DNA from: Prochlorococcus marinus
GTDB taxonomy: Bacteria; Cyanobacteriota; Cyanobacteriia; PCC-6307; Cyanobiaceae
Direction of reading: 5' to 3'
Assembly: GCF_001180325.1 (NCBI RefSeq)
Contig: NZ_CVSZ01000016.1
Location: forward strand, 49,889 to 113,888
DNA: 64,000 bases
Both the position numbers and the translations under genes were made by a program. This document shows positions 1-9,004 of this stretch, one piece after another (the first letter of the stretch is position 1; the number at the start of each line of letters is the position of its first letter). A model generated the notes under the pieces. It ran no database searches. It was not told the DNA's origin and worked only from the letters and a program-made list of their open reading frames with translations.

Positions 1-7
1 AATTGAA

Positions 8-124
8 TTAATCCTTGCCCAAAAAGTCCCTATTAAATTGCTCTCTTGCTGGTTTTTGAATATTAAACACAACCCATGCTAAAGCAGCAATAATGGGAGC
101 AAAAACTACGATTGTTCTAAGCAT
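8..124 (-). CDS. psbY: Photosystem II protein PsbY
   Basis: The 38-residue product starts [17 protein letters not shown] and has one membrane helix followed by a short basic/acidic stromal tail ending FLGKD. This matches the single-helix PsbY subunit at the periphery of photosystem II next to cytochrome b559. Length and helix placement agree with marine cyanobacterial PsbY. It is read on the minus strand with the ATG at 124 and TAA at 8-10. The next feature to the right is a tRNA gene on the opposite strand. Identification is by recognition of the short sequence. Confidence 0.85.
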   Translation of the reverse strand: MLRTIVVFAPIIAALAWVVFNIQKPAREQFNRDFLGKD

Positions 125-301
125 TTTTAAAGTCCAGTTAACTATTAAATTATTTTAACTTTTAACTGTAAATTTAGAGAGAAATTTTAATTTTTTATTT
201 CATAAGTTAAGAATTGTTTTTCTATTGTTCAACTTGAGATAAAAAGTTGTTTTTTTTACCTTAAGAAGGGATAATTTCATATGTACTCAATTTTACAAAA
301 T

Positions 302-373
302 GGGTCGCTAGCTCAGCGGTAGAGCATCCGGCTTTTAACCGGCTGGTCCTGAGTTCGAATCTCAGGCGACCCA
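302..373 (+). tRNA. trnK: tRNA-Lys(TTT)
   Basis: A 72-nt cloverleaf. The acceptor arm is GGGTCGC/GCGACCC with discriminator A373. The D arm is GCTC...GAGC, the anticodon loop is CTTTTAA (anticodon TTT), and the T arm is CTGAG-TTCGAAT-CTCAG. No CCA is encoded. No partial copies of this tRNA were seen nearby, unlike tRNA-Pro further on. Confidence 0.95.
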
Positions 374-742
374 CATTTTTATTGAGTTCATCCTCTTATC
401 AGAGAAAGACAATAGATATCAAATTTAAAATTTACCTTCTTAATCATGTTGCTTCAAATTTTTAAAGTTCCTAAATTCAATTTAAAGCTAATTTGTTCCT
501 AGATAAATCTAAAATCAATTTTTTATTATTAAAATGATAGAGAAGTTTTAAATCTTATCAAGCAGCGAAGGATACTATTTTATTTTATTCAACACTTTTA
601 ATTACTTGACATGTAATATCTGAGATTTCTTCTTTCGAGAGTAATTGAGTATAAATTATAAAAGCATTTTTGTAACAATAATGTCAAAAAAAGTCAAAAT
701 TACAAATTTATAATTAAACCACGCAAAAAAATCAAAAAATAC
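374..742. other. AT-rich intergenic region
   Basis: Between tRNA-Lys and the hli promoter there is no open frame with a plausible start, no strong hairpin and no tRNA-like sequence. It probably contains the tRNA 3' processing region and upstream sequence of the hli gene. Confidence 0.5.
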
Positions 743-772
743 TTTACAAACCTTCATATTCTCTGTTACAAT
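743..772 (+). promoter_or_regulatory. Putative sigma-70 promoter of hli gene
   Basis: TTTACA (743-748) and TACAAT (767-772) are separated by 18 bp and lie about 30 bp before the hli ATG at 801, so the 5' UTR would be about 20 nt. Inferred from consensus only. Confidence 0.45.
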
Positions 773-800
773 AATTCACATACTAAATCAATTTTTTATC

Positions 801-908
801 ATGACACCTGAAGCAGAACGTTTTAATGGATGGGCAGCAATGTTAGGTTTCGTCGCAGCAGTAGGAGCATATGTAACTACTGGACAAATCATCCCAGGTT
901 GGTTTTAA
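801..908 (+). CDS. hli: High-light-inducible protein (short HLIP)
   Basis: A 35-residue one-helix protein, MTPEAERFNGWAAMLG...TTGQIIPGWF. The ExxxNGxxAMLGF chlorophyll-binding motif and the TGQIIPG tail define the short HLIP/SCP family. These thylakoid proteins bind chlorophyll and carotenoid and protect photosystems under excess light. The core motif has N at position 9, as in other short HLIPs. It is preceded by its own likely promoter and is monocistronic. Paralogues occur at 23564, 41939, 42374, 42580 and 42876. Confidence 0.93.
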   Translation: MTPEAERFNGWAAMLGFVAAVGAYVTTGQIIPGWF

Positions 909-1233
909 ATTCTATTCAAAAAGTTTTTAAAAGTTCAACTATTATTACTTGCTATTAGTTTAAATCTAATAGATATTTAAAATATAAATTTCCCTCAAAA
1001 TACATTGAATTTTAGTCTTCGACTTATCTTTCAATTTTTTGGGGATATTTTTTGGGAAATTTTAAATATTTAATTTAGTACTAATAATTATTGGCAAAAG
1101 TCTAATGAATTAGCTGAATAATTTTTAGACGAATTTTATAGCTATAAAAATAAATTACGTTATTTGGCTAGATCGCTTCAATCTTGCTTTATTTAAATAG
1201 AGTTAATCAAAATTTTTTTCTAAATTTAATAAT
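909..1233. other. Intergenic, no gene seen
   Basis: AT-rich DNA between convergent small genes. I see no open frame with a start codon that looks coding, and no clear terminator hairpin. Confidence 0.45.
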
Positions 1234-1362
1234 TTATATTTTCTTTTTATCTATATTATCCAAGCATGTAGAACATAATAGGTGACCTTTTTTTCTCCAA
1301 AATGTTTTTGTTGATCTTTCTATATCTTTTCTACATATTAAACATTTAAAAATTGGAGACAT
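1234..1362 (-). CDS. Small zinc-ribbon-like protein
   Basis: A 42-residue protein with two CxxC pairs (Cys7/Cys10 and Cys30/Cys33) about 20 residues apart. This is the spacing of a four-cysteine zinc ribbon. The region between them is basic (FWRKKGHLLC). Only the metal-binding inference can be made; the substrate or partner is unknown. ATG at 1362, TAA at 1234-1236. Confidence 0.6.
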   Translation of the reverse strand: MSPIFKCLICRKDIERSTKTFWRKKGHLLCSTCLDNIDKKKI

Positions 1363-1607
1363 TCAACCCATCGTTCAGAGGAAAAGTTTTTATTCCGATT
1401 AATAAAATGGAAGCTTACTCAAACACATAATAATAATAATTAATTTATAAAACATTTTTATTAAGGATCTTTATATTTTAAATAGTAAAAACATTGGAGG
1501 ATTTTTAATACAATGATGAACAAGGTGAGAAATACAAAAGAGAGATTTTAGATCAAGATAAAATATGCGATTGAAAGTCGGTCTTATACTAAAAGCAATT
1601 AATCTAT

Positions 1608-2018
1608 ATGATGAATAAATTTAGATTCAACTGGAAAAAAGCTATTTTAGTTTCATTTATATTAATAGGTTATTCATCTGCCATAAATGCAAAACTTCCG
1701 ACCACAATCATCAAAAATTGTTATGACGGCGATACTTGTACAACTATTGAGGGTGAAAGGATAAGACTAGCTTGTATAGATACTCCAGAAATAAAAGGTA
1801 AAAAAGCTGATCCTATCCCAGCTAAAGAAGCAAGAGATTTTCTAAATAATTTACTAGTTAATAAAAAAGTTTCTATTAAGAGAATTACAAAGGATAGATA
1901 TGGAAGAACAGTTGCTGAATTATTTAAAAACGGATTAAATATTCAAAAAATGATAATTGAAAAAGGTCATGGAAAAATTTATCAAAAATATTCACATCAA
2001 TGCAAGTGGGCAAAATGA
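1608..2018 (+). CDS. Thermonuclease-like (SNase domain) protein
   Basis: A 136-residue exported protein. Residues 1-28 form a signal peptide (basic start, hydrophobic core, NAK cleavage region). The mature part has the staphylococcal nuclease fold signature: YDGDTC, then RIRLACIDTPE (calcium-binding Asp and first catalytic Arg), then AKEARDFL, then KDRYGRTVAEL with the second catalytic Arg. Family members hydrolyse DNA and RNA with Ca2+. Export suggests a role in the periplasm or outside the cell, for example nucleic acid scavenging. Two ATG codons in tandem (1608, 1611) could serve as start. Confidence 0.8.
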   Translation: MMNKFRFNWKKAILVSFILIGYSSAINAKLPTTIIKNCYDGDTCTTIEGERIRLACIDTPEIKGKKADPIPAKEARDFLNNLLVNKKVSIKRITKDRYGRTVAELFKNGLNIQKMIIEKGHGKIYQKYSHQCKWAK

Positions 2019-2071
2019 TAAGTTATAGAAAATTTTTATTGTCACACTCTAATTTAAGATTTTAAAGATTA

Positions 2072-2896
2072 TTAGTCTTTTTTATCATCATCAGGTTTTG
2101 TTAATTTTACTCCTTTAAATAAAAGTTTCCCATCGTCTACCCAACTAAAACCAGGAAGATCTAAATCTTTTATTTGCCCATGAAAGACCAATTTATTCTT
2201 TTTATCACAATCATCCCTGTAATAACCATCGATGGCAGTTGTAATTTTGTCTCCAGCCCTTTCTGTTCCAAGCGGGATGATATAGTCCTGTACCCAAAAA
2301 TCATCTGAATCTTTAAATCTTAATCTCACGGTATTATCCTGATTAGCGACCAAATTCTCTAATTCTTTTTCTTTTTGAGAGGAAAATCTACAGTCAGGAG
2401 ATTTTCCCTCATTAATAGTTTTAACTGGGGCTTTAATAGCAAGTCTATAAAGCATTGCATCTTCAAGGCGCCTATACTTGATGCGTGTATTTATTTCAAA
2501 GTCTTTCCATTTATCATCAACACTAAATATCTCTCCTGACCTGACATCGTTTTTATTAACACTAACCACCATAGGTCTTGTTGGAGCCTTTGCTTGTTCT
2601 CTAGCTAGTGCTTCTTGTTTAGCTAGCGCTCTTTCCTCATTTATTTTTTCCTGTCTTACTTTGTTTTCGGAGTTTTTATCATACTTCACAAACCTCTGTT
2701 CACCCCCTGCGCCTTCAATATATCCATACATATCTCCTGTTTCTTTATCAGTAAAAACAGAAAACAACTCGCTTTCTTGCATTCGTTCATTTTTTAAAGG
2801 CTTAAGGTTTTTAGCAGTCCGGGGAGCAGATATTACAAATGCAAAAGATCCTAAACCAATTGATCCAGCAACAGCATATTTTAATAAATTGTTCAT
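2072..2896 (-). CDS. Membrane-anchored hypothetical protein
   Basis: 274 residues with an N-terminal hydrophobic segment (residues 7-24, AVAGSIGLGSFAFVIS), so it is exported or anchored. Residues 85-105 are rich in E/K/A and probably helical. The remaining part is mixed alpha/beta with two Cys (DCRF and DDCDKK) that could pair outside the cytoplasm. I recognise no family. It is divergent from the repeat-rich gene at 3003, with a 106-bp shared upstream region. Confidence 0.6.
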   Translation of the reverse strand: MNNLLKYAVAGSIGLGSFAFVISAPRTAKNLKPLKNERMQESELFSVFTDKETGDMYGYIEGAGGEQRFVKYDKNSENKVRQEKINEERALAKQEALAREQAKAPTRPMVVSVNKNDVRSGEIFSVDDKWKDFEINTRIKYRRLEDAMLYRLAIKAPVKTINEGKSPDCRFSSQKEKELENLVANQDNTVRLRFKDSDDFWVQDYIIPLGTERAGDKITTAIDGYYRDDCDKKNKLVFHGQIKDLDLPGFSWVDDGKLLFKGVKLTKPDDDKKD

Positions 2897-3002
2897 ATGT
2901 GAAATTTAGAGTATTCTTTTAATCTAGAATTATCCTCTGTGGGCTTATCATATAAGTTTTATATTAAAATTTATTTACAAAGTTAAATTCAATTTTTAAC
3001 AA

Positions 3003-4010
3003 ATGAAACTAATAAGAAAAAGAAATAATAAAAAGTATCTTTTTTTATTGCTAACACTAATTTCTTTAACAAATCCAATTTTCGCAGGTTATGGAGGGGA
3101 AGGCACTAAAAACAAAACTGAAAAGATGTCAAAATTCAAAACCCAAGAATTAATTAACTATGTAAACCTTACAATTTATTATCTATATTCAGCAGAAAAT
3201 AAAAATGAAAGGCATGTAATATTATTCAAAAGTTGTCAGAAATTACTCAATAGTAATAAAAAGTCAGTCAAGGGTAAAGATAAAAAGAACTTAACATCAT
3301 GTAAAAATCTTATGAACAGGGGAACTTACAAAAATGTAAGTTCTGATTTTAATTCAAATTCCACGGAAAATAGTACAAAAACAAAAGAAGAAGCTAGAAG
3401 GGAAGAAGAAGCTAGAAGGGAAAAAGAAGCTAGAAGGGAAGAAGAAGCTAGAAGGAGAGAAGAAGCTAGAAGGGTAGAAGAAGCTAGAAGGAGAGAAGAA
3501 GCTAGAAGGGAAGAAGAAGCTAGAAGGGAAGAAGAAGCTAGAAGGGAAGAAGAAGCTAGAAGGGAAGAAGAAGCTAGAAGGGAAGAAAAAGCTAGAAGGA
3601 GAGAAGAAGCTAGAAGGAGAGAAGAAGCTAGAAGGAGAGAAGAAGCTAGGATGGAAGCAGATGCTAAAGCCAGGAGGGAAATAGATGCTAGGAGGAGAGA
3701 AGAGGCTAAAGCTAAAAGGGAAGCGGATGCTAAAGCTAGGATGGAAGCAGATGCTAGGAGGAGAGAAGAGGCTAAAGCTAAAAGGGAAGCAGATGCTAAA
3801 GCTAGAATGGAAGCAGATGCTAGAAGGAGAGAAGAGGCTAAAGCTAAAAGGGAAGCAGATGCTAGGAGGAGAGAGGAGGCTAAAGCTAAAAGGGAAGCAG
3901 ATGCTAGGAGGAGAGAGGAGGCAATTAAATCAAGATCAAATATTGATTATAAATCCAGGTCAACAATTGAATTTTCAGACGATGGAGATTCAGATTTAAT
4001 AGATTACTAA
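3003..4010 (+). CDS. Exported E/A/R-repeat single-alpha-helix protein
   Basis: 335 residues. Residues 1-28 form a signal peptide ending NPIFAG. A roughly 100-residue non-repetitive domain with Cys at the QKLL and SCKNLM positions follows. From about residue 129 to 312 the sequence is almost entirely EEARRE and AKREADARRR repeats. Alternating acidic and basic residues at i/i+4 favour a long stable single alpha helix (ER/K type) rather than a coiled coil. TolA domain II is a loose parallel. The tail is mixed and ends DSDLIDY. It lies beside two porin genes, so a periplasmic spacer or envelope-bridging role is possible but unproven. Confidence 0.65.
   Translation: MKLIRKRNNKKYLFLLLTLISLTNPIFAGYGGEGTKNKTEKMSKFKTQELINYVNLTIYYLYSAENKNERHVILFKSCQKLLNSNKKSVKGKDKKNLTSCKNLMNRGTYKNVSSDFNSNSTENSTKTKEEARREEEARREKEARREEEARRREEARRVEEARRREEARREEEARREEEARREEEARREEEARREEKARRREEARRREEARRREEARMEADAKARREIDARRREEAKAKREADAKARMEADARRREEAKAKREADAKARMEADARRREEAKAKREADARRREEAKAKREADARRREEAIKSRSNIDYKSRSTIEFSDDGDSDLIDY
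3387..3922 (+). repeat. Tandem coding repeat, 15-bp based
   Basis: The unit GAAGAAGCTAGAAGG recurs with small variants (GGAGA, GGGAA), first in simple tandem and then inside longer units with AAAGCTAAAAGGGAAGCAG. Units are multiples of three, so copy-number change would alter protein length without a frameshift. The array also keeps another forward frame open, which should not be called a gene. Confidence 0.9.
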
Positions 4011-4015
4011 AAAAA

Positions 4016-4040
4016 AAGATCTGTCATATCGACAGATCTT
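4016..4040 (-). terminator. Rho-independent terminator of porin gene
   Basis: A perfect 10-bp stem, AAGATCTGTC/GACAGATCTT, with a 5-nt loop. The A-run 4010-4017 becomes a U-run on the minus strand, so it terminates the minus-strand porin. The hairpin may also slow transcription arriving from the repeat-protein gene. Confidence 0.85.
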
Positions 4041-4065
4041 ATAATTCTAAAGCTTAAGATTTTGG

Positions 4066-5247
4066 TTAGAAACTAAATGATGTCTTAACCATTAATCCAG
4101 TTTCATCAGTAGTACCTGCAGGGAACTCTTTTATAAATATTAATGGTGTAACTGTCATACCATCATTAACATTATATGAGTAGAAAGCTTCGTACATCAA
4201 AAGTTCATCATCAAGTGTTGCGTTATCAACTGTATGCTGCTTTGTTCCAACAGCGACTCCAGCTGTTCCAGGTCCTACTTCATCCCATTGTAAACCCACG
4301 AACCATGAAGAAGTATCAGTATCTGCGGGTGTAAGTGCAGGAATTTCAGCATCACCAAATTCAAAGCCGACACTTATTGATGGTAAACCCTCAGAAGAAG
4401 GTGTGTAGTAACCATTTAATCCCCAGACAGTCGCATCAGTTACTGTTTGAGTAAAAGTAGGATTTTCTTTGTCAGCATATGTAAGAGAAACACCATAACT
4501 ATCGGCTATATATGAAACTTGGGTTGCGATAGCATCATCACCATCTTCAGTCATAAGTCCAGTATTGCTACCTGTATAACCAAAGGCAAAAGCAAGGCCA
4601 TTTCCAACATCGTAACTAGCACCAAAAGCAGTACCAGCACCAGCATTTATAGCTGAATAATTATTACCACAATCATCTAAAGTATTTGATGGCCCACTAT
4701 ATACACAAGCGGTATTAAATAATAAGCTTCCATCTGTACTATCACCTACAAAAGCAGTAGTTTTAGCACCTATTGGGAAAGTGTAAGAAACTCCATCAAC
4801 AGTAAGACTTGTTGAAGCACTGTTTCCATCAAATTCAGCAATACCAGCTGAACCAGCGTTACCTGAATCAATAGAGATATCTAGAGAATCTTCGCCAGTG
4901 AAAGTTGTGTTTAAGTCAATCTGAAAACTGTAACCTGCCATAACAGTATCGTCAGTTTTTACAGTGCCACCGTCAACAGCACCTAGGTACATGTCAGTAG
5001 AGAATGATGCTGTTGTTGTTTCTGAGAAACCTCCACCATTGCTAGGACCATCAACTAAACCTTCTCCACCAGCAAGTAAAGGGGTATCATTTGGTTCATC
5101 GTTTACAAAAGCATTAGCAAGGTCAATATGCTCTAGATTAGAGTAATTTGAGATATCTTTTAAGTTTGCCTCGCCAGCAAAAGTTGATAATGGAGCTAGT
5201 AGCCCAATCGTTGCTGGAGCCACTAACAAGCTTTTAAAAAGCTTCAT
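4066..5247 (-). CDS. Outer-membrane porin, Prochlorococcus type (copy 1)
   Basis: 393 residues. The signal peptide is MKLFKSLLVAPATIGLLAP...STFAG. A short linker, then GGFSETTTASFSTDMYLGAV, opens the beta-barrel. The barrel is rich in alternating hydrophobic strands and has a cysteine pair (TACVYSG/DDCGNN). It ends in TSFSF with the C-terminal Phe expected for outer-membrane insertion. It resembles marine picocyanobacterial porins that have lost most of the N-terminal SLH region. It probably admits small nutrients. The leader GTGTGAGGAAATTTTATG gives a clear Shine-Dalgarno. It is paralogous to the gene at 7342-8433. Confidence 0.85.
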   Translation of the reverse strand: MKLFKSLLVAPATIGLLAPLSTFAGEANLKDISNYSNLEHIDLANAFVNDEPNDTPLLAGGEGLVDGPSNGGGFSETTTASFSTDMYLGAVDGGTVKTDDTVMAGYSFQIDLNTTFTGEDSLDISIDSGNAGSAGIAEFDGNSASTSLTVDGVSYTFPIGAKTTAFVGDSTDGSLLFNTACVYSGPSNTLDDCGNNYSAINAGAGTAFGASYDVGNGLAFAFGYTGSNTGLMTEDGDDAIATQVSYIADSYGVSLTYADKENPTFTQTVTDATVWGLNGYYTPSSEGLPSISVGFEFGDAEIPALTPADTDTSSWFVGLQWDEVGPGTAGVAVGTKQHTVDNATLDDELLMYEAFYSYNVNDGMTVTPLIFIKEFPAGTTDETGLMVKTSFSF

Positions 5248-5354
5248 AAAATTTCCTCACACAATTTAAGGTATCTTAAAGGTAATATAATCGTTTAAAA
5301 TTAACAACCTTCAGTAGACAAAATTCAAGCCGGCTATTACATAAAACAGACTCG

Positions 5355-7199
5355 TTACTGTGAAATCTTTTCTTTAAGAATTTTATTTTTTTTGATAATT
5401 TCAATTGCAGGTTCCAAAAGTTCCTTATATTCTTTCCAAATCCCTATAGAAGAGGAATAAAATTTCTTTCTTATTTGAGCGCTGCTTGCGGTGTATACAT
5501 TTCTTTTGTTTTGATGTGGCGAAAGATATTTTTCGTCCCAATCCCAATCAAGCCAATTTATTATTCTTGGTATAACATTATTAGGATTTTCAATTAAATC
5601 CTCATAGTTATAATCATAAATATTTTTACCATATTTAATTTTATATTTCTCCATAGTTTCAAAATAGTGCACATATAAACTAGAAATATCAGTCAAAGAG
5701 AAAGAGAAAGGCTGTTTTAAGAAGTTTGCTCTGTATATGGATAAAATATTATCAAGAGGGTTTCTTATGCAATTTATTATTTTTGCTTTAGGGAAAAAAT
5801 TAGAAATAACAGCACAGTACATATAATTAAATAAACTTTTGTCGGTGTAAATGATAGATGATTGAAATTGATTTATAACTTTTTTTTTGTATAAGTCATA
5901 AACATCCTCAAAATCTTTAGCTTCCTTTATGGACTCCTCTAAAAAGTTAACCTCACCCATATCAGTTACTTCAGGATTTAAACTCAATATGTTTTCGAGT
6001 AAAGTACTCCCAGATCTTGGCATGCCAACAACAAAGACATAATCAGAAGAATTCTTTAAATTTTTATTTTTTGAATTTTTGATTTTTAGTGATCTATAAA
6101 ATTCAGTATGTTTTATCTTCAGACTTAAGTCGGATTTCTTATACTTCATGCTTTCGTCATTGGCAATTTTTAGATAATTTGCACTTTCTTTAAATTTTCC
6201 ATCTTTATGAAGCAAATTTGAGATTGCAAAAGCTGCGTAGATTTTAGAGTTTGCATTGAGTTTCTCTAGTTTTGTATCTAATAAAAAATTTAATTCATTT
6301 TTATGATTCTTAAAATCATAAATCCCTGATAATTCATAAAAACTATTAAAGTCAAATTTGTTTCTCGAAATGATAAATAAGTTAGTCTCAATAGCAAGTT
6401 TAAGCTGTCCTGAATTTCTATAGAAAGTAGCTAAATTCTTATAAAAAGGCATGAAATGAGGAGACAAATCTATTCCCTTTTTTAGTATTTCTATACTTTT
6501 ATTTAATTGATTCTTATGGTTATAAAGAATACTCAGATTTAAATACGCCAATTCCAATCCTTGATATTTTTTAATTAATTTTAAAAGGATGATTTCTGCT
6601 TCTTCGTACTTCCTTTTTTTTAAATATGCATCTGCCAGGAGAATATTAATTCTTATTTCTTTGTTATTATCCTTTTTAATTCTATTCTTACTATTTAGAT
6701 CCTCTAAAATATATATAGCTTCATTAATATTAAATTTATTGATATAAATTTCAGACTTTAATAGTTTATAAATATCATTATTAATTGATAATTTAATAGC
6801 TTTATCTATATAAACCAATGCATTATCAAAGTTTCTCAATGCAAAGTAAAAAAGAGAAAAATTATAAAGTAAATCTCCATGACTAGGATTAATTTTTATT
6901 GCATTAAGGAGTACTCTTTCTGCATCTTCAAATTTATTCTCATTTTTTAATATTTCGGCTAATAAAATATAGGGATTTATTGATGTCGGAAATTTATTAA
7001 TTAAGTTTAGAAATACTCTTTTTGCTAAATTAAAATTTTTTAAATCTCTACAAAACAAACCATAAGCATAGAGTAAATCAAAAGAATTATTATTTGTTTT
7101 CAATAACGTTTGAAATATCTTATTTGCTTCTAAAGAATTTCCTGCTTTTTGTTTTATTTTGGCTTCTTCAATTTTTTTTAATAAATCAAATTTTTTCAA
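5355..7199 (-). CDS. TPR-repeat sulfotransferase
   Basis: 614 residues. Residues 1-370 consist of tetratricopeptide-like helical repeats (for example the FEDAERVLLNAIKINP and YEEAEIILLKLIK units). From about 390 a sulfotransferase domain begins with VFVVGMPRSGSTLLENIL, the 5'-phosphosulfate loop for PAPS. A 3'-phosphate site, INCIRNPLDNILSIY, follows. The family moves sulfate from PAPS to sugars, lipids or tyrosine; the acceptor here cannot be told. It lies between the two porin genes on the same strand but 107 bp behind one and with that gene's terminator between it and the other. It is unusually lysine/asparagine-rich. Confidence 0.8.
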   Translation of the reverse strand: MKKFDLLKKIEEAKIKQKAGNSLEANKIFQTLLKTNNNSFDLLYAYGLFCRDLKNFNLAKRVFLNLINKFPTSINPYILLAEILKNENKFEDAERVLLNAIKINPSHGDLLYNFSLFYFALRNFDNALVYIDKAIKLSINNDIYKLLKSEIYINKFNINEAIYILEDLNSKNRIKKDNNKEIRINILLADAYLKKRKYEEAEIILLKLIKKYQGLELAYLNLSILYNHKNQLNKSIEILKKGIDLSPHFMPFYKNLATFYRNSGQLKLAIETNLFIISRNKFDFNSFYELSGIYDFKNHKNELNFLLDTKLEKLNANSKIYAAFAISNLLHKDGKFKESANYLKIANDESMKYKKSDLSLKIKHTEFYRSLKIKNSKNKNLKNSSDYVFVVGMPRSGSTLLENILSLNPEVTDMGEVNFLEESIKEAKDFEDVYDLYKKKVINQFQSSIIYTDKSLFNYMYCAVISNFFPKAKIINCIRNPLDNILSIYRANFLKQPFSFSLTDISSLYVHYFETMEKYKIKYGKNIYDYNYEDLIENPNNVIPRIINWLDWDWDEKYLSPHQNKRNVYTASSAQIRKKFYSSSIGIWKEYKELLEPAIEIIKKNKILKEKISQ

Positions 7200-7280
7200 T
7201 ATATTAATTTTTATTTTTACATATTATAGTTTCTGAAAGTATTAAATAAAAAAATTAATTTAAGAAAATTCCTAAAAAAA

Positions 7281-7304
7281 AAGACCTGCTGTAAAGCAGA
7301 TCTT
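7281..7304 (-). terminator. Terminator of second porin
   Basis: Stem AAGACCTGCT/AGCAGATCTT with one mismatch and a 4-nt loop, followed on the minus strand by nine U. The outer stem, AAGA..CTG, resembles the terminator of the other porin, as expected if gene and terminator were duplicated together. Confidence 0.85.
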
Positions 7305-7341
7305 TCTTTGTGTGTAGTTATAGTTTTTTCTAATTAAATAA

Positions 7342-8433
7342 TTAGAAAGAGAATGAAGTTTTAACAGCTATTCCTGTTAAATCATCAGATCCTGCAGCTG
7401 TTTCTTCAATGAAAATACCAGGAGTGATAGTCATTGAATCATTTACTGGATAAGAGTAAGACGCTTCATAGATAAGATACTCAGGATCTGCGTCAGCAGT
7501 AAGTGCAGTAGTTGCAGCAGCAATATTTACTGAACCAGGGCCAACTTCTGGGAAACTTAGACCAACGAAGTATCCAGATTTGTCAGTTCCGCCTTCTTCT
7601 GAAGTTTCGTAACCAACACTTACGCTTGCTAAATCAAAAGTGTAGTAACCATTAAGACCCCAGATTGTTTTCTCAGTGGCTGATCCCATATCATCGCTAA
7701 CGTATGCAACAGCTACTCCGTAATTGTCTGTTGAATAAGCAGCATTAAGACCGAATGCGTCAGCACCATCACCTAAGATTTCACTTTGTGCGGATGTTAT
7801 TCCACCAGCTAGTGAGAATCCGGAATCAAATGCATAACTTAAAGCTGTAGTAACACCTTTACCACCTGCACCCATAGAGTTACCAGTACCACAGTCGTCT
7901 GGTGTTGCATCAGTGAATGCACTATAAGTACAAGCTCCTGTAAATGCAGTACTTAAGTCAGTTGAATCACCAACTACCATTGATGCTCCACCAACAGGGA
8001 ATGAATAAGTAACACCATCAACAACTAAGCTTGTTCCACTGTCGAAACCCATTTTGGTTCCCATTGGAGATAATGTTGCGCTTCCGTTATCAATAGCTAT
8101 ATCAAGTGAATCCTCACCTGTGAAACTTGTTGATAGACCGATGTTGAATTGGAAGTCGAAACTTGTTGATTCTGCTCCAGTAGTTCCTGGGTCATTTCCG
8201 TCAATAGCACCTAGAACAGTGTCAACGCTGAATGATGCAGTAGTTGTTTCTGAGAAACTACCAGCTTCAAAGTTGTTTAATCTAGCTTCTAAACCGTCTA
8301 CACGGCTATTTGTTACTGCAATTTCTTCTGCAGCATTGAAGTCATTAATAGTGACTTCGTTCGCAGTCGCGGCCATAGGAGCCAAAAGCCCTAATGATGC
8401 AGGAGCGACTAGCAAGCTTTTGAAAAGCTTCAT
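7342..8433 (-). CDS. Outer-membrane porin, Prochlorococcus type (copy 2)
   Basis: 363 residues from the ATG at 8433, chosen because GAGGAA lies just before it and because MKLFKSLLVAPASLGLLAP matches copy 1. An in-frame ATG 30 nt upstream would give a basic non-signal extension. After the signal peptide, VTNSRVDGLEARLNNFEAGSF is a short coiled-coil relic of the porin N-domain. Then comes SETTTASFSVDTVLGAIDG and a barrel ending SFSF. The cysteine pair is kept (GACTYSA/DDCGTG). Copy 1 and this gene probably arose by duplication. Confidence 0.87.
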   Translation of the reverse strand: MKLFKSLLVAPASLGLLAPMAATANEVTINDFNAAEEIAVTNSRVDGLEARLNNFEAGSFSETTTASFSVDTVLGAIDGNDPGTTGAESTSFDFQFNIGLSTSFTGEDSLDIAIDNGSATLSPMGTKMGFDSGTSLVVDGVTYSFPVGGASMVVGDSTDLSTAFTGACTYSAFTDATPDDCGTGNSMGAGGKGVTTALSYAFDSGFSLAGGITSAQSEILGDGADAFGLNAAYSTDNYGVAVAYVSDDMGSATEKTIWGLNGYYTFDLASVSVGYETSEEGGTDKSGYFVGLSFPEVGPGSVNIAAATTALTADADPEYLIYEASYSYPVNDSMTITPGIFIEETAAGSDDLTGIAVKTSFSF

Positions 8434-8612
8434 AAATTTCCTCACACGAAATTTAAAGTACACCTCAAGATAGTGTATTATGACCTACAAAATCAAGTAT
8501 CAACGACTACATTTTTGAATAATTTGTGCCACTTTCTAAAGTTATACAATCAAATCCCCTAAATAAGTTATTGTAATTAGTTGTATTTTTAAAGAATTCT
8601 TAGATACTTAAA

Positions 8613-8777
8613 CTATATCTTTTTGGATATTTTGAAAGAAACTTTCTCTGTTTTATATTTTTTCTTTTTTCTGTTATCAACTACATCAACGTACCATCCA
8701 GAAGCCAACCTGGTGTCAATTTCCTCGTAACATTCTTTTTTATTTAATTTATTTAATGATTTCTTTTTATAATCCAT
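8613..8777 (-). CDS. Small basic hypothetical protein
   Basis: 54 residues, MDYKKKSLNKLNKKECYEEI..., with a central RLASGWYVDVVDN and a lysine-rich tail. The layout (helix, then GWYVD strand, then lysines) suggests a small folded domain, perhaps RNA- or protein-binding, but I do not recognise the family. It is the only gene-like frame between the porin and the 9005 microprotein. Confidence 0.5.
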   Translation of the reverse strand: MDYKKKSLNKLNKKECYEEIDTRLASGWYVDVVDNRKKKKYKTEKVSFKISKKI

Positions 8778-9004
8778 CAGTTATAAAGTTTAAATTTATT
8801 TTTTAAAAAATATAGCATTTAAATGGAATTTGAGCAGTGGATTAATTTGGTAAAAAGTTTTTATTAGGATTTTATAAATAATTTTCTTTTGAAGTTTTAC
8901 TTTCTTGAAATCTTTAGAAAAAAGAAAAAAAGACTCTTATTTTCCTCAACAAAAAAAATAATTGGTTATATTTTTTGAAATATACCTGAGGAGCACAAGG
9001 TCAA

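Noticed and set aside
1513..1551. Short frame MMNKVRNTKERF before the thermonuclease gene
   Set aside because: Only 12 codons with no second line of support, despite GGAGG upstream.
2478..2909. Plus-strand frame opposite the 2072-2896 gene
   Set aside because: Antisense shadow with low-complexity Ser/Leu content and no ribosome site.
3387..3922. CRISPR array
   Set aside because: Repeats are contiguous and coding, with no unique spacers.
3685..3999. A second long plus-strand frame within the E/A/R repeat
   Set aside because: It is the shifted frame of a 15-bp tandem repeat and stays open only because the unit is a multiple of three; no ribosome site.
8054..8473. Plus-strand frame opposite the second porin
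   Set aside because: Shadow of the porin coding sequence on the other strand.
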